From an uncultured Eubacterium sp. (GTDB taxonomy: Bacteria > Bacillota_A > Clostridia > Lachnospirales > Lachnospiraceae), in NCBI GenBank assembly GCA_948468465.1, contig CAOKJJ010000016.1, forward strand, positions 1-44,061: DNA of 44,061 nt, written 5' to 3'. The position numbers were made by a program, and so were the translations under genes. The notes under the pieces were generated by a model. The model searched no databases. It saw only the letters and a list, made by a program, of their open reading frames with translations, and had not been told where the DNA came from. Every line of letters starts with the position of its first letter. The stretch's first letter is position 1. Below are positions 16,922-24,737 of this stretch, in pieces.

Positions 16922-16951
16922 ATTGTAACAGTTTTCGTTTATAGATGTCAA
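16922..16951 (-). promoter_or_regulatory. Consensus sigma-A promoter of the SIR2 defence operon
   Basis: On the minus strand a perfect TTGACA (16946-16951) and TACAAT (16922-16927) are 18 nt apart, with TG one base before the -10 (extended -10). This is the strongest promoter I can identify in the window. A short inverted repeat, TTACA-N9-TGTAA, overlaps the -10 and may be an operator. The leader is about 105 nt long. Confidence 0.75.
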
Positions 16952-16996
16952 CTTATTTTCTGCAAACCAGTGCCGTTTCTTCACTTGCAATGGGCT

Positions 16997-17063
16997 AAAA
17001 AAATAGGGCTAAATCAATATAAACCCTTATGTTTTACCAGGTTTCTCTTAATTTAGTCCTATT
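16997..17063 (-). terminator. Intrinsic terminator ending the nucleotidyltransferase operon
   Basis: AATAGGGCTAAAT (17002-17014) pairs with ATTTAGTCCTATT (17051-17063), with one G-U position. The inner AAACC/GGTTT pair extends the structure. On the minus strand the stem is followed by T7. It lies 15 nt past the stop at 17078 and isolates the long polysaccharide transcript from the SIR2 operon. Confidence 0.8.
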
Positions 17064-17077
17064 ACACTACCAATATT

Positions 17078-17788
17078 TTATTTTTCTTTCATGTGAATAT
17101 TTTTTGCATGCAGCAAATCACTGACACAATCCACCTCTGTCCAGTCATAGTCAGCAATATCTTTATAATACAGCCGGAAATCATTTTTAAATATCAGCTG
17201 CACAAGCACATCTTCATACCATTGGTTATAATTGCCTTCTTCCACCATAGCTTCCATCTCATTTTTCATTAGCTGCGCGGAACTCCTGTCCAGTTTGGTA
17301 ATTCCTGCATACTCCCCGTAATAAGACGCAAGTTCTTTGCTCATGACCAATACCCTGTTCCCTGACACCTCCACATTATAATCCCCATCCGTTTTTATGG
17401 AACTGTCCAGCAGTATAAGCGGATCTTCCACCGGTCTGCATACAATGTCTCGCATCAGTGTTTCCGACATTACAATATCCCCGTCAATTAATACAACCTG
17501 ATCTGTATCCAGATATTCCTTTGCAAACCATAAGGATGCAATAGAATTGGTTACTTCATAAAAAGGGTTATGTATAAAGGTAACATTTGACAGTTCTTTT
17601 TCTATACTTTTATGCATATGTCCGGTCACTGCTATGATGTCAGCGTCATCGTCAAGCTTTTGAATCAGCCTGACCATTCTTTGCATAAGCGTAGTGTCTT
17701 TATCCAGTTTAAACATAGACTTTGGATGGCTCAGGGTCAATGGCTGAAGTCTCGTTCCCTTTCCTGCCACTAAAAAAATATAACGCAT
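17078..17788 (-). CDS. LicC-like sugar/alcohol-phosphate nucleotidyltransferase
   Basis: A 236-aa soluble NTP transferase, probably a cytidylyltransferase that activates a small phosphorylated alcohol or aminoalcohol for transfer to a surface polymer. The N-terminus MRYIFLVAGKGTRLQPLT has the G-x-G-T-R nucleotide-binding loop followed by HPKSM. The metal-binding DGD occurs in VLIDGDIV, and N(P)FY-x-V-T-NSIASLW matches the LicC/phosphocholine-cytidylyltransferase type better than RmlA-type hexose enzymes, which are also longer (about 290 aa). The start at 17788 is set by GGAGG 6 nt upstream and is 1 nt after the stop of the DUF2284 gene. Operon with an aminotransferase suggests an amino-bearing substituent such as 2-aminoethylphosphonate or a related compound. 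No LicD-type transferase or phosphonate-forming PEP mutase is present here. Confidence 0.8.
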   Translation of the reverse strand: MRYIFLVAGKGTRLQPLTLSHPKSMFKLDKDTTLMQRMVRLIQKLDDDADIIAVTGHMHKSIEKELSNVTFIHNPFYEVTNSIASLWFAKEYLDTDQVVLIDGDIVMSETLMRDIVCRPVEDPLILLDSSIKTDGDYNVEVSGNRVLVMSKELASYYGEYAGITKLDRSSAQLMKNEMEAMVEEGNYNQWYEDVLVQLIFKNDFRLYYKDIADYDWTEVDCVSDLLHAKNIHMKEK

Positions 17789-17789
17789 G

Positions 17790-18350
17790 TTATCCCTCCT
17801 CATCCTGCCATAAAAGCAGGCCGATTCTTGTCAGTTCCTTATCTGCGGGAAAGCTGAGCTTCACTCCGTACTTACGGACGCTTTTTACTACCTGAACGCC
17901 TGCTGCCTCTAACGGACTCCTGGACATGTACGCATTGTTGCAGCGTTCCTTGCCGCATCCTCCTTTGCACAACTTGCAGGAGCCTCCGATAAAAGATATC
18001 ACCGTAGAATGGTGATTCCTCCACATCCATTTTTCCAGTGACAGTAACAGCTTATGGAGCGTTATGCTTGATTCGCTTCGTATATCGCTGTAATCCACAT
18101 TTTCATGAATATCATACTTAAGAATTACAAACAGGCCATGGTCAAATTCATCTATCATCTTTTGATAGTCAATATCCGGCAGATTCGGCGGACAGCGCCA
18201 GTTATTGTTATACTTCCCGCAATAAAAACAGTTCATTTTGACATTCTCTTCGAACACCAAATCTTTCGGATCTATCAAAATACCCTCGGCGTTTTTTTGA
18301 TTTTGTTTTAAAAAAGATATCAGTTCATTATCGTCTATCATCTTCAGCAT
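17790..18350 (-). CDS. DUF2284-type cysteine-rich putative metal-binding protein
   Basis: A 186-aa soluble protein resembling the DUF2284 family (predicted metal-binding, biochemical role unknown). Cysteines fall in two sets: C41-x2-C44 and C53 (CFYCGKY, WRCPP), then C125-x2-C128-x3-C132-x4-C137 (GGSCKLCKGGCGKERC). The second set is spaced like an iron-sulfur ligand loop. The gene sits between a class V aminotransferase and a nucleotidyltransferase with gaps of 14 and 1 nt, so it is in the same operon. A start at 18350 has AAGGA only 2 nt away, and the next in-frame ATG at 18341 has it 11 nt away, so the start is uncertain by three codons. Whether it carries a redox cofactor for the neighbouring pathway is unknown. 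Confidence 0.75.
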   Translation of the reverse strand: MLKMIDDNELISFLKQNQKNAEGILIDPKDLVFEENVKMNCFYCGKYNNNWRCPPNLPDIDYQKMIDEFDHGLFVILKYDIHENVDYSDIRSESSITLHKLLLSLEKWMWRNHHSTVISFIGGSCKLCKGGCGKERCNNAYMSRSPLEAAGVQVVKSVRKYGVKLSFPADKELTRIGLLLWQDEEG

Positions 18351-18364
18351 CTTCCTTATAAAAA

Positions 18365-19456
18365 TCAGTGTTTGCTCAAAAAAATCTCCAGTTCATCTAT
18401 CAGTGCATCGTAATCTTCCAATTTCAGATCTCCGATATGCGACACCCGAATACTGCATTTTCCAAGCTCTCCCCCTACCGGGTTCACCATCATCTTCTTT
18501 TTATCCTTTAGATATCTGAATATATCCGCCGCAATGTCTTGTTCAAACCGAATCGGACTGATTGCATTTGATAGCGGATAAGAAGGCAGATGAATAGGTA
18601 ATTTGCCAATTTTTCCTCTAAAATAATCGCATCTTTCCTTCACTTCCTCAAGACGTCTTTCTATCCCCTGTGCTTCTATATGACGCAGCATGTCATACAA
18701 TTCAAAACAGATTCCAACCGCCGGTGTAAACGGCGTCTGTCCCCGTTTCATATTTAATAGGTACTCTTTAAAGTTAAAATAGAGCGATTGAACCGGATGA
18801 TCCAGAATTTTCTGCTGCACAATCCTGTCACTTAATACAATGACAGACAATCCGGGTGCAAGACATAACCCTTTTTGAGAGCTGATGATCGTTGCATCGA
18901 TATGATACTTTTCCATATGATACTCATCACATAAAAACGTACTGATTGCATCTACGATCAAATATAAATGGTTGCGCTCACAAAAATCCCTGATAAGCTC
19001 AATATCATAAAGCTGTCCGGTGTAAGTTTCGTGAAGGTTAACTAATAAAGCTGTAAAATCCCTGTTTTCATATTTTTGAAAATGCGCTCCTGTTAATTTT
19101 TCATCCGGCTTTAACTTTAAGCCCTCAAAAGGGATACCATGGATTGCGCATATTTGTTCAAATCTCTCGCCAAAGGTACCGCCGGAAATTACCAGCAGCC
19201 TGTCCCTTTTGTCAAAGCAGTTCATAACTGTAGCTTCCATTGCCCCGCTTCCAGAAGAGGTTAAAAATATGACTTTTGCATCTTCTTTTGCATCCACAAA
19301 CTTTTTAATGAATCTTTCATTTTCCAGCATCATTTCTGAAAATTCCGGCGTGCGAAAATAAGGAACCACATGATTTCTCACCGCAACTGTATGTGAATAC
19401 ATTTGTGCTGGCCCCACTGTAAATAACTTCATTTCCTGATCTGTCTCTACCTTCAT
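18365..19456 (-). CDS. Class V aminotransferase (PhnW / serine-pyruvate type)
   Basis: A PLP-dependent fold-type I transaminase of about 363 aa. KLFTVGPAQM near the N-terminus is the usual opening of the 2-aminoethylphosphonate:pyruvate / alanine:glyoxylate group. TSSGSGAMEA binds the cofactor phosphate, LIVDAIST supplies the ring-nitrogen Asp, and SSQKGLCLAPG carries the Schiff-base Lys (about residue 185 from this start). The start is uncertain: the open frame extends to a TTG at 19504, and ATGs lie at 19456 and 19432 without a strong ribosome binding site. AAGGAGG at about 19493-19499 is too far upstream for either. With DUF2284 and a LicC-like enzyme it may make and activate an aminated substituent for the polysaccharide. 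The exact substrate cannot be read; phosphonate genes are absent from the window. Confidence 0.8.
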   Translation of the reverse strand: MKVETDQEMKLFTVGPAQMYSHTVAVRNHVVPYFRTPEFSEMMLENERFIKKFVDAKEDAKVIFLTSSGSGAMEATVMNCFDKRDRLLVISGGTFGERFEQICAIHGIPFEGLKLKPDEKLTGAHFQKYENRDFTALLVNLHETYTGQLYDIELIRDFCERNHLYLIVDAISTFLCDEYHMEKYHIDATIISSQKGLCLAPGLSVIVLSDRIVQQKILDHPVQSLYFNFKEYLLNMKRGQTPFTPAVGICFELYDMLRHIEAQGIERRLEEVKERCDYFRGKIGKLPIHLPSYPLSNAISPIRFEQDIAADIFRYLKDKKKMMVNPVGGELGKCSIRVSHIGDLKLEDYDALIDELEIFLSKH

Positions 19457-19523
19457 TTCTTTTCTGTGACAAGCTAACCGCCTGTTTTCCTCCTTATGAT
19501 TCAATAATTATGATTCAATAATA

Positions 19524-19627
19524 ATCTTTTTCATTTCTATCCTATCCGCAATGCGACCATACTCTGCCGACAATACTGCTTTGTTTCACGCATCCTATTT
19601 TTTATCGCAGCTGTCTTTGCTTTTTTT
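19524..19627 (-). pseudogene. Truncated 3' remnant of the signal peptidase gene (direct repeat, copy A)
   Basis: 19539-19627 matches 34137-34226, the 3' end of the signal peptidase gene, with three substitutions and one missing T. The missing base turns the reading frame into a stop after about six codons (GAT AAA AAA TAG), so no functional peptide remains. Similarity extends, after a 5-nt gap, through ATGAAAAA-AT, which in copy B is the start of the ABC permease gene; here it leads only to an eight-codon ORF. The remnant fills most of the 19457-19642 gap; nothing else is seen there. It marks the downstream edge of the 14.5-kb cassette. Confidence 0.85.
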
Positions 19628-19642
19628 AATCAAACAGTAAGC

Positions 19643-21187
19643 CTAAAACTGCTCATATATAAACGTTGCAGCATCATACCCTGATCCATACAGTCCAAAG
19701 ACACTAATCCCAATTACTGCGCTAATTATAAAAATCAGTCGAAACAAATAATTTTGTCTTAAAAAAGCCTCAGTAATATCATACTTTTGCTTTAGCATAT
19801 CTACTACCGCCAGTAGTATTAAAGAAACGAACAGCACATTAAAATTTTTCCTTGTAATACCTAACGAATATATGGATTCATCAAAGAAAATCCATATATT
19901 ATTTATATCAAAAGCCGCCTTCCACAGTTCAAATCCCTCCTTCAAATCAGAAGCTCTAAAAAAAGACAATCCAAATGTAAAAATACAAAACGTTCTGACT
20001 CTCTGAAATAATCTCCAACTAAAGCATGTCGTGTTTATGCGCAATGTATTTACTATCCAGCGAAAAGCAGGAGTAAAAATTTCACTTAGCGTTATAAGAA
20101 ACCAATAGTAAAGTCCGCTTCCCATCAATATACAGTTCCAGCTTCCTCCATGCCATGCTCCAATTAAAAACCAGGTAACGAACATCCCCAAATACATGGG
20201 AAGATTAAATTTCTTTTCATAGTCTTTTCCCCAATGCTTTTTACACCACTTTTTTATTTTTCTAAGAACACCACTTCTTTGAATCGGATAAAATATATAT
20301 TCTCTCAGCCAGCTGCCTAATGTAATATGCCATCTTCTCCAAAATTCTGCTATACTTGTAGAATAAAATGGCGTATTAAAATTTTCTGGTAAACTTATTC
20401 CAAAACATTTCGATATTCCAAGCGCTATATCCATTGCTCCCGAAAAATCAGTATACAGCTGCAATGTAAATGAAACCGCTGCCAGAATCACATACCATCC
20501 CGCATATGTATGATAATCACCGTATACTGCATTAACAATAAGCGCCAGCCTTTGGGAAATAACCAGTTTCTTAAAAAAACCCCATATTACTCTTAATCCA
20601 CCTGATATACAACGGTCATAATCAAACTTTTTCTCCTGATACAGGGACAGGCTAATTTCATCATACTTTACAAAAGGTCCTGATGACATTTGCGGAAAAT
20701 ATCCCCCAAAAAGACAAAACCTGAAAAAATTCTTCTCTGGTTCATATTTCTGCCAGTATATATCTGTTATATATCCTGTAAGTATCAGTGCAAAATAGGA
20801 TATGCCCAAAGGTGCTGCTATATTTATGGCAGGTATATACATTGGTTTTCCAAGCATTCCACAAATGCCATTCACCGTATTACAAAAAAAATTTAAATCC
20901 TTGAATACTACAAGTGAGCCAATATTAAATATGATTATACTTATATATACAAGTTTCTTTATTTGGACTTTGCTATTCTTTTCAAGAACACAAATCCTAA
21001 TAGCGCCTGTCCAGTTCACAATTAAATATATAAAAAAAACAAGTGACAATCTTACTCCGGACGCTTCAATAAAAAAACATATGCTTGAACAAAGCAAAAC
21101 ACACCATTGGATTTTTTTAGGAACCGTATAATACAAAAACAATACTATAAAAATAAATATAATAAATTGGAACGATACCGTTGACAT
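19643..21187 (-). CDS. MBOAT-family O-acyltransferase (AlgI/DltB class)
   Basis: A 514-aa polytopic membrane protein with about ten hydrophobic segments and the MBOAT hallmarks: SSGPFVKYDEI (169-179), PFYSTSIAEFWRRWH (273-287) and the catalytic His346 in LIGAWHGGSW. It should move an acyl group from a carrier protein across the membrane onto an extracytoplasmic glycan, as DltB does with D-alanyl-DltC and AlgI/PatA-type enzymes do with acetate. The neighbouring upstream genes encode an acyl carrier protein, an FkbH-like enzyme and an SGNH protein, so the acyl group may be glyceryl or another FkbH-derived unit, not D-alanine; no DltA-like adenylating enzyme is present. The stop lies next to the repeat remnant, so this is the last gene of the cassette. 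Confidence 0.9.
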   Translation of the reverse strand: MSTVSFQFIIFIFIVLFLYYTVPKKIQWCVLLCSSICFFIEASGVRLSLVFFIYLIVNWTGAIRICVLEKNSKVQIKKLVYISIIIFNIGSLVVFKDLNFFCNTVNGICGMLGKPMYIPAINIAAPLGISYFALILTGYITDIYWQKYEPEKNFFRFCLFGGYFPQMSSGPFVKYDEISLSLYQEKKFDYDRCISGGLRVIWGFFKKLVISQRLALIVNAVYGDYHTYAGWYVILAAVSFTLQLYTDFSGAMDIALGISKCFGISLPENFNTPFYSTSIAEFWRRWHITLGSWLREYIFYPIQRSGVLRKIKKWCKKHWGKDYEKKFNLPMYLGMFVTWFLIGAWHGGSWNCILMGSGLYYWFLITLSEIFTPAFRWIVNTLRINTTCFSWRLFQRVRTFCIFTFGLSFFRASDLKEGFELWKAAFDINNIWIFFDESIYSLGITRKNFNVLFVSLILLAVVDMLKQKYDITEAFLRQNYLFRLIFIISAVIGISVFGLYGSGYDAATFIYEQF

Positions 21188-21207
21188 TGTTTTTTAGATC
21201 CCCTCTG

Positions 21208-21450
21208 CTATTTGCTTCTTTGCACAATAATATCTATCATCTCACCAACATTTTTCATGCCATTTACCTCTTTCATAGCAAATCTGATATCAAATACATC
21301 CTCTATCTCTTCAATTAACGTTATATGACGTAAAGAGTCCCATCCTTTAATATCAGCAGCTGTCATTTCTTCTTTTACAACAATATTGTCGTCATCAAAA
21401 ACCTCATGAAATACTTCATTAACCTTTGCTAATACATTTTCTCTGCTCAC
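21208..21450 (-). CDS. Acyl carrier protein
   Basis: An 80-aa acidic four-helix carrier with the phosphopantetheine attachment Ser39 in GWDSLRHITLIEEIEDVF. It starts at a GTG (21448-21450) with AGGG 8 nt upstream. It is a dedicated carrier, not the fatty-acid ACP, judging from its place between the MBOAT gene (20 nt downstream) and an FkbH-like gene. It corresponds in position to DltC in the D-alanylation operon. Cargo is predicted to be a glyceryl or related small acyl thioester. A 78-nt gap separates it from the FkbH-like stop; no regulatory feature seen there. Confidence 0.93.
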   Translation of the reverse strand: MSRENVLAKVNEVFHEVFDDDNIVVKEEMTAADIKGWDSLRHITLIEEIEDVFDIRFAMKEVNGMKNVGEMIDIIVQRSK

Positions 21451-21528
21451 TGTAATAACCCTGCCTTTCCCTCATACTATCCGTTTACGTTTTTCTTCAA
21501 GATTTTTAATTTTTTACATCTGATATTT

Positions 21529-23262
21529 CTAAGATCCTATTTTAGTTTCTGTTATATATGTCTTATGATTTTCATACTCATTTACATCTGCTTCATATCG
21601 ACCATTTGCTGACTCATGAAATCCCATACGCATATATATATCCGAAACCATTTGATTCTTCGGTGTACATATATATTCACCTGTAACTTTTGAAAAACCA
21701 TTTTCAGATGCAGTCTGAATAATATTGTCTACTATAAATTCTTCCATTCCTCGTTTTAAAACTCTGCAGCTCATAAGCCATTCTGATATAAATAATGTAT
21801 CTTGCTGCTTGTTAAGAATAACGACCGCTATTAATCCATAATTTCCAAATTTATCCCTTAAAGTATAATACCTTGTAATGCAGGAATCATCCTCAGCTAT
21901 CCGCTTGATATCCTGTTCTGTATATCTGATGGTCCGCAAATTAAACTGGTTTGACCTTTGTGTCAGTTGAGCTATTCTCGAAAAATGAAACTTATCAAAG
22001 GGTCTTACTTCTGCCTCCATTTCAAGATTTTTCAAATAATCATCATAAGAAACAAATTGCTTCTGCAAATCTGCTCTGACCGCTTCATCCTGATATTGCT
22101 TTGTCCTGAGCTTATCCTCGCTTGAATATGAAGCTGTCTCAAATAAATTTAATGATTTTATATACCGCAAATATTGGGCGGGATCTTCCGGCAAATCAGG
22201 AACCGTAATTTCTGGTATTATACTTTTTACCAGATTCCTTTCAAAAGGATTATCATCAAAAAATACCATGCTATCCATTCCTATATTCAAAGTAGATTGT
22301 ATGTGCTTAATATTTGTAGCTTTATCCTCCCAGTTTGCAACAAACATTGAAATGTCCTCCATTTTAAGAATCATTTCAGGATGTTTTAAAAATGGCTGTT
22401 TAGCCGTATCCTCCTCATTCTTACTGCAAACGGCAAGAATTATTCCACGCTTTCTGAGTTCTTTTAGCCACATTTGAAACTCTGAAAAAGCATGTCCCAG
22501 CCCCAGATCACCTATTTGAATATTTTCCAGTCCATCATCCCCGATAACTCCTCCCCAGAGTGTATGATCAAGATCCAAAACTACACATTTTTTCGTCTTT
22601 CCACTTATCGCTTTAACCACATCTACTACCTGTTTTGCCACATTGGGAAGCGCATGTGTAGATATGGGCATTTTAGCTATATAATATAGCTTTTCATCAT
22701 GCATTTCGCTATCACCTAAATCATGCTGTATATATGCAATATCGATCAAAAATACACCTTTATGCTTCTGGCACTTTTCCATTAACAAAAAATTCAGTTT
22801 TCTAATTTGATATATAAAAGAATCCTGTATTTTCATTCCAAAATTTCCAAATATCCTGTCATCCAATTCAACAAAATTAAATTGCAAAACATGTATTTTA
22901 CCCCCCCCCGCAGCTAAATTCCAATATTGTTCCATTTGCCTTATTTTATTTTCGGCAAAATTTTTTCGGTTCTCTTCCGGATAACTGCAAAACTCCTCAT
23001 ATAATTTTTCACTACATAAATATAGTAAAATAAAATCAGGAGCAAATTGATACAGCTCCGAACTATTATCTATTAATTGTGCATCTATTTGATTATAATC
23101 AGCATCAAAAATTTCGATAGCAATATCTTCTTCATAGGCATATCCTTTAATTGCCGTCGACAAATGCTGTGTGGCACAGTTTCCCAAAACAGCCAGCTTG
23201 CATTTATGATTGATATTGTCTGTGTTTTTTACACAGTTTCTTTCAAGTTGTGAAAATTTCAT
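21529..23262 (-). CDS. FkbH-like HAD-superfamily protein (acyl loading onto the carrier protein)
   Basis: A 577-aa protein with an N-terminal SGNH-like region (KLAVLGNCATQHLS, about 22-36). A HAD domain follows, with motif I VLDLDHTLWGGVIGDDG (D230, D232), and a C-terminal GNAT-like domain carries LTQRSNQFNLRTIRYTEQDI and the RMGFHESANGRYE end. FkbH proteins convert 1,3-bisphosphoglycerate to glyceryl-ACP in polyketide pathways, and similar ones occur in surface-glycan loci. The adjacent ACP is the obvious partner. The start overlaps the SGNH gene by 4 nt with AAAGGAG 6 nt upstream. A G9 run (22901-22909; codons GCG GGG GGG GGT, residues 118-121) makes the frame prone to slippage, so the gene may be switched on and off. 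In this copy the frame is intact. Confidence 0.88.
   Translation of the reverse strand: MKFSQLERNCVKNTDNINHKCKLAVLGNCATQHLSTAIKGYAYEEDIAIEIFDADYNQIDAQLIDNSSELYQFAPDFILLYLCSEKLYEEFCSYPEENRKNFAENKIRQMEQYWNLAAGGGKIHVLQFNFVELDDRIFGNFGMKIQDSFIYQIRKLNFLLMEKCQKHKGVFLIDIAYIQHDLGDSEMHDEKLYYIAKMPISTHALPNVAKQVVDVVKAISGKTKKCVVLDLDHTLWGGVIGDDGLENIQIGDLGLGHAFSEFQMWLKELRKRGIILAVCSKNEEDTAKQPFLKHPEMILKMEDISMFVANWEDKATNIKHIQSTLNIGMDSMVFFDDNPFERNLVKSIIPEITVPDLPEDPAQYLRYIKSLNLFETASYSSEDKLRTKQYQDEAVRADLQKQFVSYDDYLKNLEMEAEVRPFDKFHFSRIAQLTQRSNQFNLRTIRYTEQDIKRIAEDDSCITRYYTLRDKFGNYGLIAVVILNKQQDTLFISEWLMSCRVLKRGMEEFIVDNIIQTASENGFSKVTGEYICTPKNQMVSDIYMRMGFHESANGRYEADVNEYENHKTYITETKIGS
22901..22909 (-). repeat. G9 homopolymer in the FkbH-like gene
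   Basis: Nine consecutive C on the plus strand (G in the coding sense) in an otherwise A/T-rich gene; no comparable G or C run was noticed elsewhere in the window. A change of one base would frameshift the protein after about 120 of 577 residues, leaving only the N-terminal region. Confidence 0.9.
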
Positions 23263-24686
23263 TCATTGCTCCTTTCCGTATACTCATGACCCGCTCCTCC
23301 CCACTTTGAGACATCTACTGTCTCATTTGATGAAGCATCAATAACCACAATTTTCACATCATACAATTGATGATCAGTATCCTCAAAATAATTGATGGAA
23401 TCATCCATATTCTCAATAATTTTATCAGCGCCATTATCAATGATTCCCAAATAAGACTCTTTATTTTCCATACAATTCTTTAAGTTTTCCAATGGTGTCA
23501 TCTGGTCAGATGATAATGTTGTCTGTGTATCCTCAAAAATATGTATTTTCCCTATATTCTGCAATAAATTCATTGCCGTCTCATCTTCATAGACAGGAGA
23601 GTCCTTATTTATATATATATAACAGCTATAAGCTTTATCATGAAGAAGCATTAGGTAGGAATATAAATCCGGTCTATGAATAAGAACCTCTTTTTTATTA
23701 GTTACAAATGTATCGTAATATGCCCGCCATTCACTATATAAGGGATCCTGCCTATGATCTTCCATAGCATAATGACTCGTTAGAAAATCCCCCATATAAT
23801 CCGTCAATTTTTTCATTCCCGATGCATTTACATGTCCTTCATTGTACAAGTCAGTATTCATATCTATAATTGTGTTGATTGTTACAAAATTAATATATGG
23901 TATGTCGTATGCCCCAGCTATATCAGCTACTGAATTGGCAGCTGCCTGTTCCTCATAATTTGCCACATAGGGGGTATGCACAAGAACAACCTCTATTCCT
24001 TCCTTTTGGCAAGTATCAATTATTTTTTTCAAGTACACAACATTCACCATATCGTTTGATAACGCCTGCTTGTCATATATAATTTCATTCTGTTTCGTCG
24101 GGAAAACGTGAATCATATATTCTTCAGTATAGTTCCTGTTTCCCTTTTGCCATGATGGACTGGTCTTAAAGTCTGCTTCTCCTAAGTCCTCCCACCGGGA
24201 ATGATATTTTCCTATATCAAATAAAAATTCGTATTTTATCTGATTATCTCCTAATATATCGTTAAATGCCCTGATTTTTGTCAGAGACAGCGGAAAACAG
24301 TCAAAAGCATCATGCAATAAATCAATACGTTCTTCTTCATATTTTATGTTTGAGTAAAAGAGTCCAACATCCAGAACAATCATCTTCGGTTTGTTATAAT
24401 CAAACACATTTTTCATCACCCAAAAAGTTGTTGCGAGCCTTTCATTCGAATTTGCAAAATTATAGGATGTAATCCCATAATCATTCCATAAATCCATAGG
24501 CGACATCGCCGTTAGGATATGGCTGCTGCCAAAAAAAATCACATCAAACTGCCTCTGCTCTCCAAAAAACGGTGCATATTTCTCATAACTATATTTATTT
24601 TCCAACGTTTTTGATACCTTGACAAATAATGCCGAAAATATAATTATAAAAATCATTACACGTAAGATAATATGTTGTTTCCTCAC
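23259..24686 (-). CDS. Membrane-anchored SGNH-hydrolase-like protein (DltD/AlgJ-like role)
   Basis: A 475-aa protein with an uncleaved N-terminal anchor (about 6-24) and an outward SGNH-like domain. The nucleophile motif is FFGSSH (51-56, Ser54 or Ser55), the Asn block NFANSNERL lies near 76-84, and the C-terminal block is D279-x5-H285 with HVNASG. This arrangement is that of DltD, AlgJ/AlgX and similar partners of MBOAT enzymes, which finish acyl transfer outside the cell. The gene starts at a GTG with GGGAG 7 nt upstream and overlaps the FkbH-like gene by 4 nt. The last 150 residues are not recognised. Likely reaction: transfer or editing of the ester group moved by the MBOAT protein. Confidence 0.85.
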   Translation of the reverse strand: MRKQHIILRVMIFIIIFSALFVKVSKTLENKYSYEKYAPFFGEQRQFDVIFFGSSHILTAMSPMDLWNDYGITSYNFANSNERLATTFWVMKNVFDYNKPKMIVLDVGLFYSNIKYEEERIDLLHDAFDCFPLSLTKIRAFNDILGDNQIKYEFLFDIGKYHSRWEDLGEADFKTSPSWQKGNRNYTEEYMIHVFPTKQNEIIYDKQALSNDMVNVVYLKKIIDTCQKEGIEVVLVHTPYVANYEEQAAANSVADIAGAYDIPYINFVTINTIIDMNTDLYNEGHVNASGMKKLTDYMGDFLTSHYAMEDHRQDPLYSEWRAYYDTFVTNKKEVLIHRPDLYSYLMLLHDKAYSCYIYINKDSPVYEDETAMNLLQNIGKIHIFEDTQTTLSSDQMTPLENLKNCMENKESYLGIIDNGADKIIENMDDSINYFEDTDHQLYDVKIVVIDASSNETVDVSKWGGAGHEYTERSNE

Positions 24687-24737
24687 ATTTTATCTCCCTT
24701 CCCATACACAAGCTGTTTCTCTATAACGCAATTCCTA

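Noticed and set aside
17078..19456. A complete 2-aminoethylphosphonate biosynthesis cluster
   Set aside because: Only PhnW-like and cytidylyltransferase-like genes are present; PEP mutase and phosphonopyruvate decarboxylase are missing from the window, so the pathway cannot be claimed.
19643..24686. A standard dlt operon for D-alanylation
   Set aside because: No DltA-type adenylating enzyme is present; the activating step is occupied by an FkbH-like protein.
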